33,826 nt of DNA from Candidatus Bathyarchaeota archaeon (GTDB lineage: Archaea > Thermoproteota > Bathyarchaeia > Bathyarchaeales > DTEX01). The notes under the pieces are model-generated. The model saw only the letters and a list, made by a program, of their open reading frames with translations. It had not been told where the DNA came from and made no database searches. Below, in pieces: positions 15,548-22,842 of the stretch. The first letter of the stretch is position 1, and each line of letters begins with the position of its first letter. Location of the stretch: NCBI GenBank assembly GCA_021158305.1, contig JAGGUU010000152.1, forward strand, positions 1 through 33,826. Reading direction: 5' to 3'. The position numbers and the translations under genes were made by a program.

Positions 15548-17101
15548 CTAAGCCCTTAAAAATTCCATTTTCTTCATCACTTTTTCCGCGCAGATCTCCG
15601 ATACTCTCTCCTGCCACGTTCCTGGCTCCAAAATCATAACTATCTTTTTATATCGGCTTTTCTCTACGTATTCAATTATTCTCTGAGCGACGTATTCTAT
15701 CGTCTCCACATCTGGAGGCAATGCAAACTCATATTGCGAAAGCGGGTAAATATCGCTAATCTCCTGAGGAACGATGCCGAATGGAAGAACATAGAAACAA
15801 ACGTGAATTCGATCCCTGCTAATCTTTAGCTCTTCGCATAACTTCGCAATAATCCTCTTATATTTCTTCTTCTTGACTGTCAGCCTCGGGCTTAAGGATG
15901 GAAGCAAAATAAGAACCTCAGCGGCTTCTGGCTGCTCGTACCTCTCCGACAGCCTCTTCCTATGACGAATGACCTCAGGTCTTGCAAGGTCCACAGAGCT
16001 GAAGAAGAATAATCCGCTTCTCTTCGACACCGGGCTGTATCTTTCCAGAATTTCACCATAATCCTTAAGCTTCTTAGCTGCCTGGAGCAATGAGGGGTGA
16101 CCGTGAGATCTCATCATCAAATATTCCCATAAGCGCCCTTCAACTATCGCTTGTTTGATTCTCCTTATCTCTGCGAAGCAGACGTGAAGGTTATGTCGGG
16201 TTAGCTCAGCTTCACGTTCGTTCTTCGGCATATCCAAAAAATCCTTAGGATCCCGCTTGTAGCATACTGGACAAGAACATGGTAAATATTCGAGCTCTTC
16301 AAGGCGAATTGTTCCATAAGTGGTTAAATATCGATCATCATGGGCAAATATATTGTATGCTGCAGAATCGAATAAGTCACAGCCCAAAGCAACAGCCAAA
16401 GCGAACATAAATGGATGTCCAGCTCCAAATAAGTGAAACGGGCGGCTGGAGGAAACATTCATTTTGGCAGTGATTATCATATCTACGAGTAGATCAAAGA
16501 GATACTGCTCCATAACCGGCGTGGGGCTTCCTAACGCATGTATGTCAAACGGAAGATTATTCATCTCCTTAGCTGACTTAGCGATAAGATCCAAGTATCT
16601 TCCGCCCTGAATAGGCCCAACCCACAGAATATCCTTCTTGCTCCTTAATTCTTCCAGTTCTCTAGCTCTCTTCACGGTCTCCTTAACCGTATATTCCGCA
16701 TGTTCCCTTGAGGCGTTCCATCCAGTAGGCACGTCAAGTATCGTAGCAATATCAGTTCCGATATCCTCTTGAAACCTAACAATTTCCTCCGGCGTAGCTT
16801 CTATATCTCCGTACTCAAGTATCTGGTAAGCCCCAGAATCCGTCATGATCACCCCGGGAAAATCTAGAAATTTATGTATCCCCATCTCCACCGCCGCCTT
16901 AGCCTGCTGCTTCTTAAGAATGTAAGCATTAGTTATCAGAATCCTGCAACCAAATTCTTCCCAGAGCTCCCTCGGAGTAACAGTTTGCTTTGCCATATTT
17001 ATCACGGGAAGGAAAGCCGGGGTCTCAATACTGCCGCTCTTAGTTTTTATTCTCCCTATCCTCGCGAGGAGATCCCTATTTCTTACTTCAAATTCGGCCA
17101 T
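15548..17101 (-). CDS. tgtA: Archaeosine tRNA-guanine transglycosylase (no PUA domain)
   Basis: 517 residues. It exchanges guanine-15 of tRNA for preQ0 in archaeosine synthesis. The TIM-barrel catalytic domain has D88 in MTDSGAYQ and the nucleophile D245 in LFDSAAYNIF. The structural zinc site is C275-x-C277-x2-C280 plus H306. The C-terminal part (about 380-517) corresponds to the C1 and C2 domains. Archaeal TGTs are usually 560-650 residues and end with a PUA domain that unfolds the D-arm; here the protein stops right after C2, so PUA is missing, and no alternative frame downstream supplies it. ATG start with GGAGG 9 nt upstream. Transcribed alone from a clear TATA box. Confidence 0.95.
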   Translation of the reverse strand: MAEFEVRNRDLLARIGRIKTKSGSIETPAFLPVINMAKQTVTPRELWEEFGCRILITNAYILKKQQAKAAVEMGIHKFLDFPGVIMTDSGAYQILEYGDIEATPEEIVRFQEDIGTDIATILDVPTGWNASREHAEYTVKETVKRARELEELRSKKDILWVGPIQGGRYLDLIAKSAKEMNNLPFDIHALGSPTPVMEQYLFDLLVDMIITAKMNVSSSRPFHLFGAGHPFMFALAVALGCDLFDSAAYNIFAHDDRYLTTYGTIRLEELEYLPCSCPVCYKRDPKDFLDMPKNEREAELTRHNLHVCFAEIRRIKQAIVEGRLWEYLMMRSHGHPSLLQAAKKLKDYGEILERYSPVSKRSGLFFFSSVDLARPEVIRHRKRLSERYEQPEAAEVLILLPSLSPRLTVKKKKYKRIIAKLCEELKISRDRIHVCFYVLPFGIVPQEISDIYPLSQYEFALPPDVETIEYVAQRIIEYVEKSRYKKIVMILEPGTWQERVSEICAEKVMKKMEFLRA

Positions 17102-17150
17102 AACCGCCGTCCTCCTAAAGGAACCGATGCTTGTAAGAGCTCGAAATATG

Positions 17151-17160
17151 AAAAATTTAA
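17151..17160 (-). promoter_or_regulatory. TATA box of tgtA
   Basis: TTAAATTTTT on the minus strand, 50 bp before the ATG. It predicts a leader of about 25 nt that carries the GGAGG. Confidence 0.55.
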
Positions 17161-17676
17161 GCGTCCTCCCTCATAACGGTCTCTTGAGATCCATTACCTT
17201 TCTTTGAAATGCTTTTTTATTGCGGCTCTGCATCTTCTCTCTAATATTTAAGGCTTATAATATATGTGTTTCATCGGGACATTTTCAGTGTCGCTCCATC
17301 TCATCATTACTCTCGCTCAGAATATTGTGTCCCTCATCATGCACATTAAGAATGAGACGCAGATCTTAAAAGGATTTCTTATTTTTTCAAACAAGGCTCT
17401 CTTTAAAAGAGGCAGATGCCGTTACGAAGTCAAAATCTGCAGAACGTTGCCATTTCTAGATTCATTCAGCAAAGAATAATGTTATTCATGAAGGGTTATC
17501 GAATCAATTAATAAATCGTAACTGAACTATACTATGAGCAGAAGATATTTCTGAGGGATTCATCCTTCTGTGAAGTTCATTATTCGCCTCTATTATGAGA
17601 AAATCGCTTATTAATACCAGGGTCTTAAAGATCTCTTGGGTCTTTTCAGGCGAAAATTAAAGGCTCATCCAGAAAA

Positions 17677-17708
17677 TTTTTAAACATCACTACGCATCTT
17701 TTTTAAAG
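17677..17708 (+). promoter_or_regulatory. Tandem TATA-like boxes of the rpo7 operon
   Basis: TTTTTAAA (17677-17684) and TTTTTTAAAG (17699-17708) lie 53 and 29 bp before the TTG at 17737. The nearer box would give an almost leaderless mRNA, the further one a leader of about 30 nt. Confidence 0.45.
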
Positions 17709-17736
17709 AAACTGCCGGGTTTATCATGAAAGTTAC

Positions 17737-18339
17737 TTGGAGGAGAGAATAGTTACGTTTAACATAGTCACCTTGGAGGATTCAGTACGCATATTGCCAA
17801 GTAAATTCGGTGAGCCCTTAGAAGAGGTGGCCAAAGAGCAACTCAAACTAAAATATGAAGGCATAATCGATGAAGAGTTAGGCTATGTAATCGCCGTTAC
17901 GGATATTGAGGTTTCTCCTGTTGGAAAAATAATTCCCGGAGACTACGCAACATATCATAAAGCCACATTTTCCCTCTTAACATTCTATCCCAAAGTTCAT
18001 GAGATAGTCGAAGGCGAAGTTGTTGAGATAGCAGACTTCGGAGCCTTCCTACGGGTAGGTCCAGTCGATGCTTTAATTCACGTTTCTCAAATAATGGATG
18101 ACTTCATATCTTATGATAGCCGTCAAGGTGTACTGATGGGAAAAGAGACTAAAAGAAAGATCGCCGTCGGCAATAAGATGCGTGTCCGTATAACAGCTGT
18201 TTCTCTGGGAAGAGAAGGCAGCTTCGGAAAGATAGGCGTAACTGCTAGACAGCCGTTTTTAGGAGCGCTCGAGTGGATAGAAGAGGACGTTAAGAAGATT
18301 CATGAAAAAATCGAGGAAAAGGAAGAGGGAAAGGAGTGA
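17737..18339 (+). CDS. rpo7: RNA polymerase subunit Rpo7 (RpoE)
   Basis: A 200-residue homologue of eukaryotic Rpb7. The N-terminal RNP-like tip domain contains IVTLEDSVRILPSKFG. The C-terminal S1/OB domain begins VEGEVVEIADFGAFLRVGPVDALIHVSQIMDD, the usual RNA-binding face. With Rpo4 it forms the stalk of RNA polymerase; rpo4 is not in this window. The frame opens at TTG 17737 and the conserved start of the family aligns a few residues further in, where no standard start codon exists. GGAGGAG lies directly on the TTG rather than upstream of it, so initiation here may be leaderless. It leads a cluster with spt4, the CoA kinase and two ribosomal proteins, a linkage common in archaea. Confidence 0.95.
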   Translation: MEERIVTFNIVTLEDSVRILPSKFGEPLEEVAKEQLKLKYEGIIDEELGYVIAVTDIEVSPVGKIIPGDYATYHKATFSLLTFYPKVHEIVEGEVVEIADFGAFLRVGPVDALIHVSQIMDDFISYDSRQGVLMGKETKRKIAVGNKMRVRITAVSLGREGSFGKIGVTARQPFLGALEWIEEDVKKIHEKIEEKEEGKE

Positions 18340-18346
18340 CTAATCC

Positions 18347-18532
18347 ATGGTCGATAAAGCTTGCAGAAATTGTCATTTAATTACCGAGGGAAATGTTTGT
18401 CCTCGGTGTAAATCCACCGATCTGAGCGATGACTTCAGCGGGATAGTAATTATACTGGATCCGGAGAATTCTCAAATAGCGAAGATGATGAATGTGGATA
18501 GAAGGGGCAGATATGCACTTCGCGTAAGGTGA
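18347..18532 (+). CDS. spt4: Transcription elongation factor Spt4 (RpoE'')
   Basis: A 61-residue zinc protein with C6-x2-C9 (CRNC) and C18-x2-C21 (CPRC), then the family-specific DFSGIVIILDPENSQIAKMM. It is full length for archaeal Spt4. It binds the NGN domain of Spt5 and stabilises the elongation complex on RNA polymerase. It starts 7 nt after rpo7, and its TGA overlaps the GTG start of the next gene, so the three are co-transcribed. Confidence 0.95.
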   Translation: MVDKACRNCHLITEGNVCPRCKSTDLSDDFSGIVIILDPENSQIAKMMNVDRRGRYALRVR

Positions 18533-19053
18533 TCAGAATATTTGTACTCACGCCCGAATTACGTAAAGAACTGAAAGCCCCCCTCGGTCTGCTTATTAAA
18601 GGGTCATTTGAAGAGACTTCTAGAAAAGTCGCAAAGCTCGTGGCTGAGAAGAAACCAAAAAAGCTGATTACAGTTGGTGATCAAGTTACAATGAACATGA
18701 TCTCGAATAATATCCCTCCAGATGTCGCCATAGTTGACTCGAAAGTTATGAGAAAGGCGATTTCTCCAGTAAAGTTTGAGGCTGATAAAATCTTTCAGAT
18801 AAATAATCCTCCAGGCACCATAACCGAGGAATCTTGGGAGGCGATTAAAAAAGCCATTAATAGTCTTGGACGATCGAAAGTGGTGGTTGATGGTGAAGAA
18901 GATCTCCTAACAATAGTCGCCGTTCTCTTGGCTCCTTACGGTTCGATGGTGATGTATGGACAGCCGAAGCAGGGAGTAGTTGTGTTGGAGGTTAAAGAAG
19001 AGGTTAAGAAAAGATTTCGAGAGATAATCGAGAGAATGAAAAAGGTAAATTAG
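18529..19053 (+). CDS. GTP-dependent dephospho-CoA kinase (DUF359)
   Basis: A 174-residue protein of the archaeal DUF359 family, shown in Thermococcus to phosphorylate dephospho-CoA with GTP, the last step of CoA synthesis. Recognisable stretches are LKAPLGLLIKGSF near the N-terminus, TVGDQVTMNM at about 48-57, and VVVDGEEDLLTIVAVLLAP at 117-135, which holds the acidic DGEED, followed by GSMVMYGQPKQGVVVLEV. It starts with GTG overlapping the spt4 stop by 4 nt. Its position inside the rpo7-spt4-rps24e-rps27ae cluster is the usual archaeal neighbourhood and supports the assignment. Confidence 0.9.
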   Translation: MIRIFVLTPELRKELKAPLGLLIKGSFEETSRKVAKLVAEKKPKKLITVGDQVTMNMISNNIPPDVAIVDSKVMRKAISPVKFEADKIFQINNPPGTITEESWEAIKKAINSLGRSKVVVDGEEDLLTIVAVLLAPYGSMVMYGQPKQGVVVLEVKEEVKKRFREIIERMKKVN

Positions 19054-19167
19054 ATTAGAAATGTTTCTTCCCTAGATGCTGATGTGGAATCTGAATAACA
19101 TTAATAAAGAGGAATTATTATTCCAATCACTAAAGCATCAACTTTGACATGCGTTGCGGTGAATGAT

Positions 19168-19470
19168 GTGAAGCTCGAGGTCACTAGCAAGCGGAGGAAC
19201 AAACTGCTTAAGCGGATTGAGGTTGAGTTTCAGGTAAGTCATGAAGGAGAGGGAACGCCATCTCGCATTGAAGTTAGGAAAAATCTTGCCAGCATACTTG
19301 ATGTAGATGAGGAAAAGGTTTATGTCAAAAGGATTGAAACTAAGACGGGGATGAACCTCTCTATTGGCAAAGCGAATATCTATGATTCGCCGAGCCAAGC
19401 CAAGTATGTTGAACCGGAACATATAATACTCAGAAATAAGCCTAAAACAGAGGAGAAAGAAGGAGAGTAG
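19168..19470 (+). CDS. rps24e: Ribosomal protein eS24
   Basis: About 100 residues from GTG 19168, reading MKLEVTSKRRNKLLKRIEVEF, which matches the usual archaeal eS24 opening (short strand, then N-x-L-L-K-R). The frame opens earlier at TTG 19144 and also has GTG 19159, but GGTGA at 19158-19162 sits 5 nt before GTG 19168 and the extra N-terminal residues are not family-like. Other family features are the RIEVRKNLASILDVDEEKVYVKRIETKTG core. It belongs to the small ribosomal subunit. There are 114 bp between the CoA kinase stop and this start; a GGAAT-TATT-ATTCC palindrome lies there (about 19111-19124). Confidence 0.93.
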   Translation: MKLEVTSKRRNKLLKRIEVEFQVSHEGEGTPSRIEVRKNLASILDVDEEKVYVKRIETKTGMNLSIGKANIYDSPSQAKYVEPEHIILRNKPKTEEKEGE

Positions 19471-19475
19471 ACTAA

Positions 19476-19679
19476 TTGTCCAAGGAAGAGGCTAAGAAGC
19501 CTAAAAAGGAAAAGAAGGTTTACATGTACTATAAGATTGAGGATGGAAAGTTAAAGCGTCTTCTGCCCTTCTGCGACCGATGCGGTCCCGGCTATTTCAT
19601 GGCGGATCATGGAGACCGCTACACATGCGGTCACTGCGGATTCACAAAATACAAAGCTGTTTTAAAGAAGAATAAGTAG
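19476..19679 (+). CDS. rps27ae: Ribosomal protein eS31 (S27ae)
   Basis: A 67-residue zinc-ribbon ribosomal protein. A basic N-terminus is followed by YYKIEDGKLKR and the zinc site C-D-R-C-G-P-G, then C-G-H-C-G. It is the archaeal S27ae without the ubiquitin fusion found in eukaryotes. Start is TTG 19476 with GGAGAG upstream, 5 nt after the rps24e stop. Last gene of the cluster, convergent with the small membrane protein gene (4 bp between stops). Confidence 0.95.
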   Translation: MSKEEAKKPKKEKKVYMYYKIEDGKLKRLLPFCDRCGPGYFMADHGDRYTCGHCGFTKYKAVLKKNK

Positions 19680-19683
19680 AGTC

Positions 19684-19887
19684 CTATTTTCTCCTTATTG
19701 CTAGAAAAAATTGAATTCCAGCGACAAGTACTAGCAGAACTGTTAGTACCGATATAAGTCTTTTAGCGAATTCATAGGCTGCGGTAAATTCATATGCTGG
19801 TAAAAAGACGAGCCAAAGATATCCCGCTAGAACCAGAGAACAGATAGATGAGATTAGGTAAGAAATGTTAAATTGGAGTTTCTTCAT
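19684..19887 (-). CDS. Small two-helix membrane protein, unknown
   Basis: About 67 residues from ATG 19887, with two hydrophobic segments (about 9-28 and 42-62) and a basic tail (IRRK). The open frame extends to a TTG at 19953, but a GGTGA 8 nt before ATG 19887 favours the shorter form, which has a clean two-helix layout. Another ATG at 19902 is possible. No family recognised. It stands between rps27ae (convergent) and the phosphodiesterase gene (divergent). Confidence 0.5.
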   Translation of the reverse strand: MKKLQFNISYLISSICSLVLAGYLWLVFLPAYEFTAAYEFAKRLISVLTVLLVLVAGIQFFLAIRRK

Positions 19888-20037
19888 CTCCTTATTCACC
19901 ATCTTGCTAAACAAGAGGATATGAAACAACAAGACTATTAACTGTTTCTTCAAGCATTTCTCATTTGATGGCAGAAAATATGGTTTTAAATTTAATAAAG
20001 AAAAATTTGTAGTATCGAGTCTGTTGGTGATGTGAGA

Positions 20038-20532
20038 ATGAAGATCGGAATAATTTCAGACACTCATGATAGGCTACCTTTTATTGACAAAGCTATCGAA
20101 GAGATGAATGAGGCAAGAGTCGATCTAGTGCTTCATGCTGGTGACTACTGTGCCCCATTCGCTGCGTTCAGATTTAAGCCTCTAAAGGCCAAGATGATAG
20201 GGGTTCTTGGAAACAATGATGCTGAAAGAGAACTATTGCGGAGAAATTTCAGCGAAATAGGCGTTGATATACGCGGTAGATTCGCGGAGATAAAGGCCGA
20301 TGGCGTCAAGATTGCTCTTCTCCATGGAGATGAAGAGGAGCTCTTAAACTCCATTATAAATACTAAGTTCTACGATGTAGTGGTTTATGGACATACTCAT
20401 CATCCTGAAGTAAAGAGGAGAAACGGAGTTCTGATAGTTAATCCAGGAGAGGTATGTGGCTATCTCACAGGAGAAGCAACTATAGGTATACTTGATACAA
20501 AAACTAAGGACGCAACAATAATCCGGATATAA
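20038..20532 (+). CDS. YfcE/MJ0936-type metallophosphodiesterase
   Basis: A 164-residue calcineurin-like phosphoesterase. Metal-binding motifs in order: D-T-H in ISDTHDRL (about residues 7-11), HAGDYC (about 35-40), LGNNDAE (about 60-66), LLHGDEE (about 91-97) and YGHTHHPE (about 115-122), closed by NPGEV. Length and layout match the MJ0936/YfcE group, which hydrolyse artificial phosphodiesters and possibly 2',3'-cyclic nucleotides; the natural substrate is unknown. The GTG at 20032 is also in frame, but GGTGA 7 nt before ATG 20038 favours the ATG. Confidence 0.93.
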   Translation: MKIGIISDTHDRLPFIDKAIEEMNEARVDLVLHAGDYCAPFAAFRFKPLKAKMIGVLGNNDAERELLRRNFSEIGVDIRGRFAEIKADGVKIALLHGDEEELLNSIINTKFYDVVVYGHTHHPEVKRRNGVLIVNPGEVCGYLTGEATIGILDTKTKDATIIRI

Positions 20533-20556
20533 GGGTTTCTTCAGCAGACCCATACG

Positions 20557-21234
20557 CTAAGTTTCTTTTTTCGCTTTTTCAGCAATAAGGTGCGCGTATC
20601 GAATGGGTTCCGGAATCCTATATCTGGAGCATTCAAGCACTATCTTCACGGCTGTTTCAAGAGAGACCTTATGACCTACACTCACATATATGGGCTTACT
20701 ATTCTTCCTCGTTAAAACAGCTGCGCCTATAATCTCTTCGCCATCAATTATAGGTTTCCACGAATCATCGATGCTCCTAACTTCCCCGCACAAAAGACCC
20801 TTAGCGACTCCTATCGTGGGCACGTTTAAAACTAAACCAAAGTGGCAAGCGAGGCCGAAACGGCGGGGATGGGCTCGTCCATGCCCCTCAATCATAAAAA
20901 CATCTGGTTTTACCCTCAACATTCGTGCTACGGCTATTGCTGGAGGGAGTTCTCTTAAGAAGAGAAAAGCTGGAATGTAAGGAATCGTCATATTCAGCGA
21001 ATAAGTCTTTTCTTCAATTATTCTCATGGTCTTATACTCAAGCACAGCGGCGGCTCCATATGCTCTGCCAGCTGAATATGCGATGTCTATTCCAGCAATA
21101 TACTTAATCTCCTCTGGTAAAGAATCGTGGGTAATCACGGCTTTTGAGAGACATCTCTGAATCTTCTCAGCCCGCTTGAGGAGGGGAAGTATTCTAGAAT
21201 CCGGAAGCTGTAGCACCGATGTTTCCCATTTCAT
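20557..21234 (-). CDS. nfi: Endonuclease V with Glu in place of a catalytic Asp
   Basis: A 225-residue endonuclease V, which nicks DNA (or in some organisms RNA) near deaminated adenine (inosine). Family motifs: GIDIAYS with metal ligand D50, PYIPAFLFLRE with the wedge PYIP (85-88) and E95, then MIEGHGRAHPRRFGLACH, and K145 in GVAKGLL. In the usual family the third block reads V-D-G-H-G; here the Asp is Glu (E116, codon GAG). It starts 3 nt after the SepRS stop and is the third gene of the translin-sepS-nfi unit. The fold assignment is secure; activity depends on the Glu being tolerated. Confidence 0.93.
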   Translation of the reverse strand: MKWETSVLQLPDSRILPLLKRAEKIQRCLSKAVITHDSLPEEIKYIAGIDIAYSAGRAYGAAAVLEYKTMRIIEEKTYSLNMTIPYIPAFLFLRELPPAIAVARMLRVKPDVFMIEGHGRAHPRRFGLACHFGLVLNVPTIGVAKGLLCGEVRSIDDSWKPIIDGEEIIGAAVLTRKNSKPIYVSVGHKVSLETAVKIVLECSRYRIPEPIRYAHLIAEKAKKET

Positions 21235-21237
21235 GGC

Positions 21238-22842
21238 TTACCCGCTTATCTCTGCATGTATGCCTAGGAAAACAGGTCCTGACACCATTATTCTCTTTTT
21301 CCGACTTGTTATGAACCTACGTGCTTTTTTGCTCAGCTCAAGATTCACATCGCTTAGTCTCTTAACCATCTTAATCCTGACATTGACTGCTTTAAGCCCC
21401 TTTCTTAAGGCTTCCTCTATTTTGGCGGCGGCATATGAAGCTACACCGTCTAAGTATTTAATGTCCGTGCAGAGTCCCTTCTCCCGCGTCTCCCTAACTA
21501 GCGGAGAGTCATCCATGCCTTTGAGAGGCGCTCCTATAACGTTTCCATCATAGACAAATATGCGATTTTCAGCCGCAGCTCCTAAAAGAGAAGCTCCCTC
21601 TTCATCCTCATAAATGTAAATCTTAACTCTCTTACCAAGTATCTCTCCATCGTATACTAGAAACCGGCACGGACCTACGGAGTTCTTATGTTTAAGAGCT
21701 TCACGGATTATCGCGTCTCGTATTCTCCTGCCTTCTTCGGTTACTGGTTCCTCTCTGAATCTAAGCGCCTCAGCGATCTTCTGATCAGTAAGAAACAGCT
21801 CTTTATAGAATTGTGGATAAACAAGTCTTCGAACATCGCTTTCTCCATAAAGTACCATTGCCAGCCTCTCCACTCCTAAGCCAACATTTAAAACCGGATA
21901 CTCCAGCCCGTATCTTGCCAAGGATATAGGATTATAAATCCCATAATCAACTATCTCAACCCACTCTCCGGAGGAGGGATTGTAAACAAATCCCTCATAC
22001 TCCATTCCATAGGCATAATACTTAGAGGTCACTTTCCTCTTAACAAATCGGAAGTTTCTAAGACCTAGAGGCTCAAGTAAAGCTCTTGTTATTCTCTCTC
22101 CCTCTTCTATGTTCAATTCATCATCCATCACAACGCAGCTGGCGGAGTGATGTACTCTGAGATGTGTAGGGTCCTCCCTCTGTTCTCTCCGAAATCTCAC
22201 GTCCACAGAGAAGAGCTTCAAAGGAAGATCCGCTATGTGCTGGAGGGCTTGAAGCGTCAGAAACCAAGAGCTCGTCATATGTGAACGTAAAGTTAGCTTT
22301 GAGGGCTTCGGTCTTAGGGATGAAAATTCAGGAAAAACCTGAGAGACAACACGAGTCGCAACATCATCGGAGACGTCGAGCGCTTCAGCTATCTCCTCAA
22401 TAAGATCATCAGATTCTATCTTCCCCTTCTTATAATCTCTAAATACTCCCTTCAAGGCGAGAATTTTGGAATCTGTCAATTTCACCCCTAGCTTCTCAAT
22501 CTCTTCACATTTAGATTTGCTTAACCCGATATCTGGACGCGGCAGAGCCGCCAAGTAATAGCAGCGATCAAGTATTATCGGTGCTTCCGGTCCATATTGA
22601 CGATATATCTCATTCTCGTCAACTATAACCGGATTAAAGACTTCATCGAATCCTAAACTGAGAAATCTGTTTCTGAGCTTCTGTATAAGCTCATAGATCG
22701 GATGGGGCTCTCCTCGTCTTTCCGAATGGAGAGTAAGTCTCTTCGATGCTCTTGGTATAAGACTTGAGCTCTCTTTCCATGCTTTCTCAAATCCTTCTTT
22801 CTCAACTTTTTTTAGAATCTCATGCGGATTCAGCGGGCTCAT
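21238..22842 (-). CDS. sepS: O-phosphoseryl-tRNA(Cys) synthetase (SepRS)
   Basis: A 534-residue class II aminoacyl-tRNA synthetase of full SepRS length. It charges tRNA(Cys) with O-phosphoserine, which SepCysS then converts to Cys-tRNA(Cys). Motif 2 lies around 212-240 (VDVRFRREQREDPTHLRVHHSASCVV), motif 3 around 316-330 (VLNVGLGVERLAMVLYG), and TSSWFLTLQAL at 190-200 is a phosphoserine-pocket segment. The N-terminal RQYGPEAPIILDRCYYLA is SepRS-specific. ATG start, overlapping the end of the translin gene by 23 nt. SepRS is restricted to methanogens, Archaeoglobus and some uncultured archaea; no cysteinyl-tRNA synthetase or SepCysS gene is in this window. Confidence 0.93.
   Translation of the reverse strand: MSPLNPHEILKKVEKEGFEKAWKESSSLIPRASKRLTLHSERRGEPHPIYELIQKLRNRFLSLGFDEVFNPVIVDENEIYRQYGPEAPIILDRCYYLAALPRPDIGLSKSKCEEIEKLGVKLTDSKILALKGVFRDYKKGKIESDDLIEEIAEALDVSDDVATRVVSQVFPEFSSLRPKPSKLTLRSHMTSSWFLTLQALQHIADLPLKLFSVDVRFRREQREDPTHLRVHHSASCVVMDDELNIEEGERITRALLEPLGLRNFRFVKRKVTSKYYAYGMEYEGFVYNPSSGEWVEIVDYGIYNPISLARYGLEYPVLNVGLGVERLAMVLYGESDVRRLVYPQFYKELFLTDQKIAEALRFREEPVTEEGRRIRDAIIREALKHKNSVGPCRFLVYDGEILGKRVKIYIYEDEEGASLLGAAAENRIFVYDGNVIGAPLKGMDDSPLVRETREKGLCTDIKYLDGVASYAAAKIEEALRKGLKAVNVRIKMVKRLSDVNLELSKKARRFITSRKKRIMVSGPVFLGIHAEISG

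Larger units (their letters stand above)
17102..17736 (+). other. Gene-free interval between tgtA and rpo7
   Basis: The only gap above 300 bp. Its left edge holds the tgtA promoter and its right edge the rpo7 promoter. In between is AT-rich DNA. A strong TATA-like element (ATATTTAAGG, about 17243-17252, plus strand) precedes an open frame of 71 codons at 17264-17479, whose predicted protein has no recognisable domain. I see no tRNA, no RNase P or SRP RNA core motifs and no GC-rich stem that would suggest a stable RNA. A short inverted repeat (GCAGAT ... ATCTGC) occurs near 17411-17440. Confidence 0.5.

Noticed and set aside
15381..15617. 78-codon minus-strand frame that could have supplied the missing PUA domain of the TGT
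   Set aside because: The translation has no PUA character and overlaps the aCPSF2 start; it is non-coding.
17264..17479. 71-codon open frame in the gene-free interval
   Set aside because: A TATA-like element precedes it, but there is no SD, no recognisable domain and no family; recorded under the interval instead of as a gene.
17488..17510. Possible tRNA T-loop (GGGTTATCGAATC)
   Set aside because: Does not fit the G-G-T-T-C-R-A pattern and no acceptor or anticodon arm pairs around it.
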